This document shows positions 59,164 to 64,000 of a stretch of 64,000 nucleotides of DNA, in pieces. Numbering within the stretch: the stretch's first letter is position 1; each line of letters starts with the position of its first letter. The position numbers and the translations under genes are program-made. Below the pieces are notes generated by a model. That model was not told the origin of the DNA and made no database searches. It saw only the letters and a list, made by a program, of their open reading frames with translations. This DNA comes from Telopea speciosissima (lineage: Eukaryota > Streptophyta > Magnoliopsida > Proteales > Proteaceae), in the NCBI RefSeq assembly GCF_018873765.1, contig NC_057921.1:13700604-13764603 (forward strand), given 5' to 3'.

Positions 59164-59910
59164 GGACGCACGAGCGGACTCATCAGCACTGCATCCATCC
59201 GTTAGTCCGCCCGTGCTGTCCTTGGGTTTTATGTATTTTCCTTGTGTGGGACCTACACCTTGTACTTCAGACACTCTAGTTCTGTCTCTTGGACGAGGGT
59301 AGCCTTGTTCTTACCTTTCCTTGGGGTATAGGTGGCCTTTGGGTGGACCCATAGGCTATGTAAGCCCTTTTAATGAGTTTTGCCTCATTAAGCTCCAGGC
59401 CAAACGGACCTTAGGAGGGAGATTAGCTTTAAGACTAAAGCTTAACCCTAAAAAACCACATTACTTCTCTACCTACGCAAATCGTGGAGCTGAGGGAGCA
59501 TTGGAGGCTTAGAGAAGAAGGGACTTGAGAGGCTGTGGAGGTGGAGAACATCGATTGGTTCAACCTTGAGGTAATGACCTCACCTACCTCTTCCTCTCTT
59601 CCCTGCTGTTCGAAGGAAGGGCAGCGAACGAACGATCGGACTCACTGTCGTGCATCCGTTCGTTAGACCGCTCAGCCTATTATGGCTTTCCTCCGGAGCG
59701 GAGTTATGAGCGGACCCACCTAAATTGAATCTGCCCGAAACTCAGAATCCTAAGTTGCTCTCGGGTGTGTCTCAGGGTTGGAACGGATCTACGAGCGGAC
59801 TCATGTTCCGCATCCGCCTGTGAGTCCATTTCATATAATTTTCTGGGCATGGCCTGGGCGGATCCACGATCGGATTCACCCGTCTGGTTCCGTTCCTTCA
59901 TCCGTTCTAG
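59164..59910 (+). repeat. Hairpin units in LTR-4
   Basis: GGACGCACGAGCGGACT (59164-59180) pairs with AGTCCGCCCGTGCTGTCC (59204-59221) with about one bulge and one mismatch. Related units lie at 59622-59690, 59779-59835 and 59855-59910, all built from CGAGCGGACTCA and GCATCCGTTCGT. Confidence 0.85.
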
Positions 59911-60461
59911 TTGTCTTGGCCCAAATCATCTTCTTTTGTTGGGATCTTTTGTGGGATCCACTTATACACTCCTAACACCATTTTCATGCATTCTCAGACC
60001 TTGGAATCTACACGAAAGAGCGTGCCTTAGAGCAAACCTTTTCAAACACCCCGGTGGACAAGCAAGCAATCGGTGAGTGGGCCTTGGGTGATGATTGGGA
60101 TTGATATATATATATATATATTTATAGGGATGCATTAGTTGGAATTATATATTGATTTCCGTGTTTATATTCATTCTTGCCATGTTGCATTTTACATATG
60201 AAACCTACGGATATGATTTGATGAGATGTGAGCATGATGCTTTATGTTGTGATATTGGGTTACGTTGCCGGTTGCACTGGTATTGGAACCCCGTGATTCT
60301 TATAAATATGATAATTACTTATTTGCCATCCTGGTCTGTATGTTCCGTGCCATACTGGTACCCGGATACTAGATGGAATGGGACGTTAATCCACCCAGAA
60401 TACCTCTCGGGACGATAGAAATGCATGTAGTATATCTGTGGTTAGGATTCTACTGTACCCT

Positions 60462-60500
60462 ATGCTACGACCCTTGCCAACAGGGGTTTAGGTGTTGGAT
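60462..60500 (+). other. Conserved LTR stem-loop block, LTR-4 copy
   Basis: ATGCTACGACCCTTG, CCAACA, GGGGTTTAGG, TGTTGG. Identical loop to the LTR-3 copy. Confidence 0.82.
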
Positions 60501-60837
60501 AGCCTGAGCACCTGTGGTCTGTGGAGAGGCCAGGATAGGGGTTGTGATGGCTATTTGGGGTCTGCCACTGGGTGGTCATGATGGCTTCTACTGGCGCAGG
60601 TCCCTTGTGATAATTGAGGTTTCACTGGGGCGATAGGATAAGTGACCCTCAATGTCTCCCGAGTTATCACAGTAACATACGCCATGACTTAGATTGCTTG
60701 CTAGGTGAAAAATATGAATTTAATATTGCATGCATCATGGACTATGTGTGATTGTATGTATGTGCACTCCCCTTTCCCCTCACTGGTTCAGTGAAGCTAA
60801 CCCCCTGTGTACACAATTTCTTTAGACTTTGATTCAG

Positions 60838-60966
60838 GTAGTGGATATTCGGCTGGCCTGGATGTACAGCCTACAGACTGATGGGATTGGTACAGAGGAA
60901 CCTGGTTACGTGTCGGAGGAACACAACGACGGTTGCCCCTGCGATGATTGTGCCTATGGGCACTGA
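60838..60966 (+). CDS. Short ORF of LTR-4, one frame change
   Basis: After GATTCAG|GT the frame reads SGYSAGLDVQPTD and stops. One base over it continues GIGTEEPGYVSEEHNDGCPC, DDCAYGH, stop at 60964-60966. The alignment to LTR-5 shows a missing base at the frame change. Same EHxxxCxC ending. Confidence 0.35.
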   Translation, partial: VVDIRLAWMYSLQTDGIGTEEPGYVSEEHNDGCPCDDCAYGH

Positions 60967-61345
60967 TACTTTCAGGGATAACTCCCAATCTTTTGATTCT
61001 TTTGGGGCGTCGAGCCCGTTATGAACTCTTTTGTATCAACTTATTATAATTTTGAGTAGTTATGCCATGGTCAGCTAACGCCAGTACTATTATTATGTTA
61101 TCACCTAGACGGCTGAACATATTGTAACTACTTATGTAATTAATGCTTCCGCTCATCATGACTCTGACAGATATTGGAATTATATTTCCTTTTTACTCAA
61201 TGAAATTATTGGGTAGGGCTTGGGTGTTTATCAGGCGCTAGGACACTGTGTCGTTGATCCTGGTAGGTTTGGGGTGACGTGTGCATCCCAATCACCCTCT
61301 TGACTGTGCTTGTGGTATAAGCACAGGGATAGGGGCGTGACAGCG

Positions 61346-61360
61346 TGGTATCAAATCGTG
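61346..61360 (+). other. Primer-binding site of the LTR-4 element
   Basis: TGGTATCAAATCGTG, 3 nt after the LTR. The standard initiator-Met form is TGGTATCAGAGC. Confidence 0.7.
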
Positions 61361-61681
61361 ATGCTCTGCACTGGACCTGATTCACCAAGGCCTCTTGATT
61401 TACTCCACATAATAGGATCTAATTAAAAGATTGTAACGAGCATAATTGGAATGTGTGCAAAACATAGGGAGAGGACTAGTTAGGGAGCAACACGGAAACA
61501 TAGCACATAATAGGAACAACATGTGAGTTAAGAGTTATATATATATATATGTTAATTTTAGTTCCTACTCTCCCGCCAATTCTTCCTTTAACCTCCTGTA
61601 GAGGCAAACAAACTACAAAAAGGATCCAAAATAGAAAGTCTAAGATACCAGCAAGTAGGACTATACATACACATGATCATA

Positions 61682-61685
<4 letters not shown>

Positions 61686-61736
<51 letters not shown>
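61686..61736. repeat. (AT)n microsatellite
   Basis: About 25 AT units. Smaller AT runs occur at 60107-60120 and 61539-61550. Confidence 0.95.
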
Positions 61737-61744
<8 letters not shown>

Positions 61745-61847
61745 AGCAAAATAGAAATATTGTTCATAGACTTCCTCCATACACAAAAGAGCTGAGATCA
61801 GAAAGGGCCAACAAGAACTCCATCTGACTTGGGGTCTAGTCCCCCAT

Positions 61848-63030
61848 TCCACCATCCTCCTCCTCGTCCTCGTCATCACCATCCTCGTAGTAGAGGTATG
61901 CATTGATGTTATGAATGTCCTTCTCCATCCTCTCCAAGCGATGGTTGTATGAGAAAATTGCCCATGGACACTTGCAAAACCATCTAGCATGTCTGAATTT
62001 AGCCGGGTCATGTTGAGGTTCATTTGGTTCAGGGTACTCAGAATAGCACCCATCTCTGAAATTTCGAAACTAGAAGCACCAGTAGTGTACTCTATGGGTC
62101 CCTCCTCCTCCTCATCACTAGCGTCTCCACATGTACCTTCACCACCTATAGGAACCACTGGCTCCCCATCACTATTAGTAGTGACAATGATCTTCATCTG
62201 AGCTAGGGAGTTTTTCCCAAATGGCTCCTCAAAACTTTCACAAGGTGGCTCATCACTTAGATCAATTTGAAAGTGCTAAAAGATACGGGATAGAACCCTC
62301 TCGTAAGGAAAAGTTTTCTCAATCCTGGATTTAAAAAGTACTTGCTCCATGTGCTTGATGATGGCAAAAGGGAGACTTAACTGATGTCCTCGGTGCAGAC
62401 AATACCCTAGGGTGGCGGCCATAAGAGAGGGCTCAGTAGCATGTCCCTTCATTGGCATCAGATTTGCCTTGACTATCATGGTCAGAATCCTTTGGGAATA
62501 GCCAAACTTGGTTATGTTCCCCCTACTTGCATGTTTGTCCTTGGTCATGGTCTTATACAGATGTTCATACTCTGCCAAGGACATGCAGGACAAGGGATCC
62601 CTGGTAGGTGGGTGATACATTCGAGCACCCATGGCACTAATTCCCAGAATTGCCCCCAGCTCCACCTCATTGAAGGTAATATGGACCCCCTTCACAAAGG
62701 AATGGATCTTGAGCATTTCCATGTTTTCCTGCTCCACTGTTAGGTTGGCATAGTAATGCCCAATCAGCCTGGAATAGTAGTATTGGGGTAGAACCAACAT
62801 GTTGGACCACCCTAGGTACTCAAACCTTGGCCCTACCTTAAAGGTCGCTAGTTCTTCAACGATGGCATCCCCTACCCGTCTCGATCATTCATTTTCGTAG
62901 TATCTGGGTGTATAAAGCTTCGGCCTCCACGGACACAAAGAAATTGGCAGCGAAGGGTACCAGGTCTGGAACTAGCGCTAGTGCTACAACAACTGCTGGG
63001 GCCCTGCTACTCCTTGTCTTGGGACCCATT
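61848..63030 (-). pseudogene. Antisense 'putative plant transposon protein' gene
   Basis: Minus strand, behind an acceptor-like TTGTGTAG (63044 down). It starts MGPKTRSSRAPAVVVALALV, then FVSVEAEALYTQILRK and RYYENE. A stop (TGA where the family usually has a basic residue) falls at about 62881. The frame then runs SRRVGDAIVEELATFKVGPR, LVLPQYYYSRLIGHYYANLT, SFVKGVHITFNEVELGAILG, then LTMIVKANLMPM and LPFAIIKHMEQVLF to RIF and a stop (62276). A tail follows with DEEEEGPIEYTTGAS, EISEMGAILSTLNQMNLNMT and, after a frame change near 61960, an acidic end EDGDDEDEEEDGGMGD (about 61850). The layout resembles the plant domain listed as Transposase_32 / putative plant transposon protein (PF20167), whose function is not known. 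Two or three lesions make it a recent pseudogene. Confidence 0.65.
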
Positions 63031-63206
63031 CTCTTCGCACCTACACAATTTATCCATAAACCAAAAAAGGAATAATGTGTAATGTGATAAAGAGACCATG
63101 CCAAGATTAATAAAATAGAGAGATTTAAGATCAATGTACACAAATTCAACTAAGAAATTAGATATTCCTCTTTAGAGCAAAATAGGAAATCTCCCCAAAG
63201 TTCAAA

Positions 63207-63226
63207 AAAAAAAAAAAAAAAAAGGG
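63207..63226. repeat. Poly-A run
   Basis: About 20 A in plus orientation upstream of the antisense gene. Could be an insertion scar. Confidence 0.8.
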
Positions 63227-63742
63227 GATTGGCAACACTCTATGAGGGATCGAAATTTTTATACACCCAACCTATGTAAGGGGGGAGAATAGATGTTAAA
63301 CTTCATGTGTTAGAAACCAAACCACCAAAACAAGTGGGAAAAATTCGGTTTTTGCAAGGGTTTGGCTAACCCTAGCCCAAATCGATGGGAATGTATATGG
63401 TTGGACATGATGACAATGGATTAGAAGTAAAAGAGAACAAGATTATGATGTATCCATGCATTTTGATCAATCCAACAAAATATAGAAGCATAAGGACGAA
63501 GAACTTGAATAAAACCCTAGAAAGGAACTCAATCCATCCAAGAAGTTCAAAATGGGGGAAGGAAGTTCATACCTTGAGATTGGGAGAGTGAGATTTGAAG
63601 TAGAAGAAGTCAAATCCACGATTTAAGGGTAAGAAGGTGGGGCGGATAAAGATTGGACACCCTTGTTCTACTCTTCCGCTCCTAAACTCTCCTTCAAAAT
63701 ATGAAAATGAATGGAGCGGTTTCAGTTTTTTGATAAAATCTA

Positions 63743-64000
63743 TCGAGCGGATGCATGACCGGACTCACTTATCGTGAATCTGCTCGTGGAACCACTGAGC
63801 CTATAGATTCTGACCTTTCATCTTCTGCGCTGAGAGGACGAACGGACGGAACCATGACATAAGGATCCGCCCGTTAATCCGTTCGACCCCATTCCTCTCG
63901 GCCTTTGAACACCCTAAGAACAGACGAAGGAGCGGACTCATGTTCCGCATCCGTTAGTAAGTCCGCCCAATTTAAATTTTTGAACGGACTCACGATCGGA
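63743..64000 (+). repeat. Array of LTR-4-type hairpin units
   Basis: Three or more units (from 63743, 63838 and 63905) built from GAGCGGACTCATGTTCCGCA, CCGTTAGTAAGTCCGCCC and CGGACTCACGATCGGA. The unit at 63760 matches 59640-59690 in the same orientation over about 43 nt. It continues off the right edge. Confidence 0.8.

Larger units (their letters stand above)
58705..61342 (+). mobile_element. LTR-4: 2.6 kb 5' LTR of an element running off the right edge
   Basis: Starts TGTTACACCCGTGCCCA and ends GGGGCGTGACA. Followed after 3 nt by TGGTATCAAATCGTG (61346), a primer-binding site of the initiator-Met tRNA type with changes, so this is a 5' LTR. Inside: hairpins (59164-59910), TATA-like CTATGTAAGCCC near 59356, donor-like CCTTGAG|GTAATG (GT at 59571), stem-loop block (60462-60500), box GGTTCAGTGAAGCTAACCCC (about 60785), acceptor-like GATTCAG|GT (60837), short ORF. 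It cuts copia-C RT. The start and end sequences relate it to LTR-3. The element's own pol is outside, so the lineage (Ty3/gypsy likely) is an inference. Confidence 0.82.

Noticed and set aside
47631..59910. Regularly spaced short repeats that look like a CRISPR array
   Set aside because: Units are imperfect, spacing is irregular, the spacers are themselves similar, and the setting is plant LTRs.
61549..61827. 92-codon plus frame over the AT repeat
   Set aside because: Mostly an alternating Ile/Tyr translation of (AT)n; no protein features.

Overview
The window is nuclear DNA of a flowering plant. The evidence is AT-rich introns with GT/AG borders, one host gene of a land-plant family (RCD1/SRO), and layers of plant transposons: hAT, Mutator-like, Ty1/copia, Ty3/gypsy Tat-type, plant RTE and L1 LINEs, a TRIM-sized LTR element and MITEs. 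The species cannot be decided from this sequence. No prokaryotic, organellar or viral genes were seen.

Layout. 1-1668: 3' part of a hAT transposon. 1669-4079: an LTR-type repeat (LTR-1). 4080-5022: a WEB-family pseudogene. 5040-14196: an old minus-strand copia element (A) split by a younger copia element (B, 9123-13577, target duplication AAAAG). About 14400-16730: a second LTR fragment (LTR-2). 16800 to about 18900: the 5' end of a Tat-type gypsy element on the minus strand. 20251-31546: the one clear host gene, an RCD1/SRO-like gene in six coding exons on the minus strand (598 residues predicted). Its introns hold L1, hAT-like and MITE remnants and several 120-330 bp tandem duplications. 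33370-36510: an RTE LINE remnant split by a 1.7 kb LTR element (34347-36047, target duplication GAGTA), probably inside the 5'UTR intron of the RCD1-like gene. 38770-40772: a Pack-MULE carrying a glutaredoxin-like gene fragment. 41685-43172: another element with long inverted repeats. 43419-44526: a GC-rich retroposon with a poly(A) tail and target duplications. 44604-44823: a long foldback.

47-64 kb is a nest of LTR elements. A truncated minus-strand LTR (LTR-5, 47894-49708) abuts a Sirevirus-like copia element (C, from 49709). Copia-C is broken twice: by a 3.8 kb solo LTR (LTR-3, 53164-56942, target duplication ACAGC) and by an element whose 2.6 kb 5' LTR (LTR-4, 58705-61342) and primer-binding site are inside the window. 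Behind that site lies an antisense gene resembling the 'putative plant transposon protein' family.

The most unusual signal is shared by LTR-1, -2, -3, -4 and -5, which otherwise differ strongly in sequence. All five keep a stem-loop (CCAACA, about 10 nt, TGTTGG) behind a GTGCTACGACCCTTG-like block, and a group of strong hairpins whose sequence is specific to each LTR. Four of them (LTR-1, -3, -4, -5) keep a pyrimidine tract ending in CAG|GT directly before a short ORF. In three (LTR-1, -4, -5) that ORF ends in an EHxxxCxC signature. Splice-donor-like sites behind TATA boxes suggest an intron lying wholly inside the LTR.
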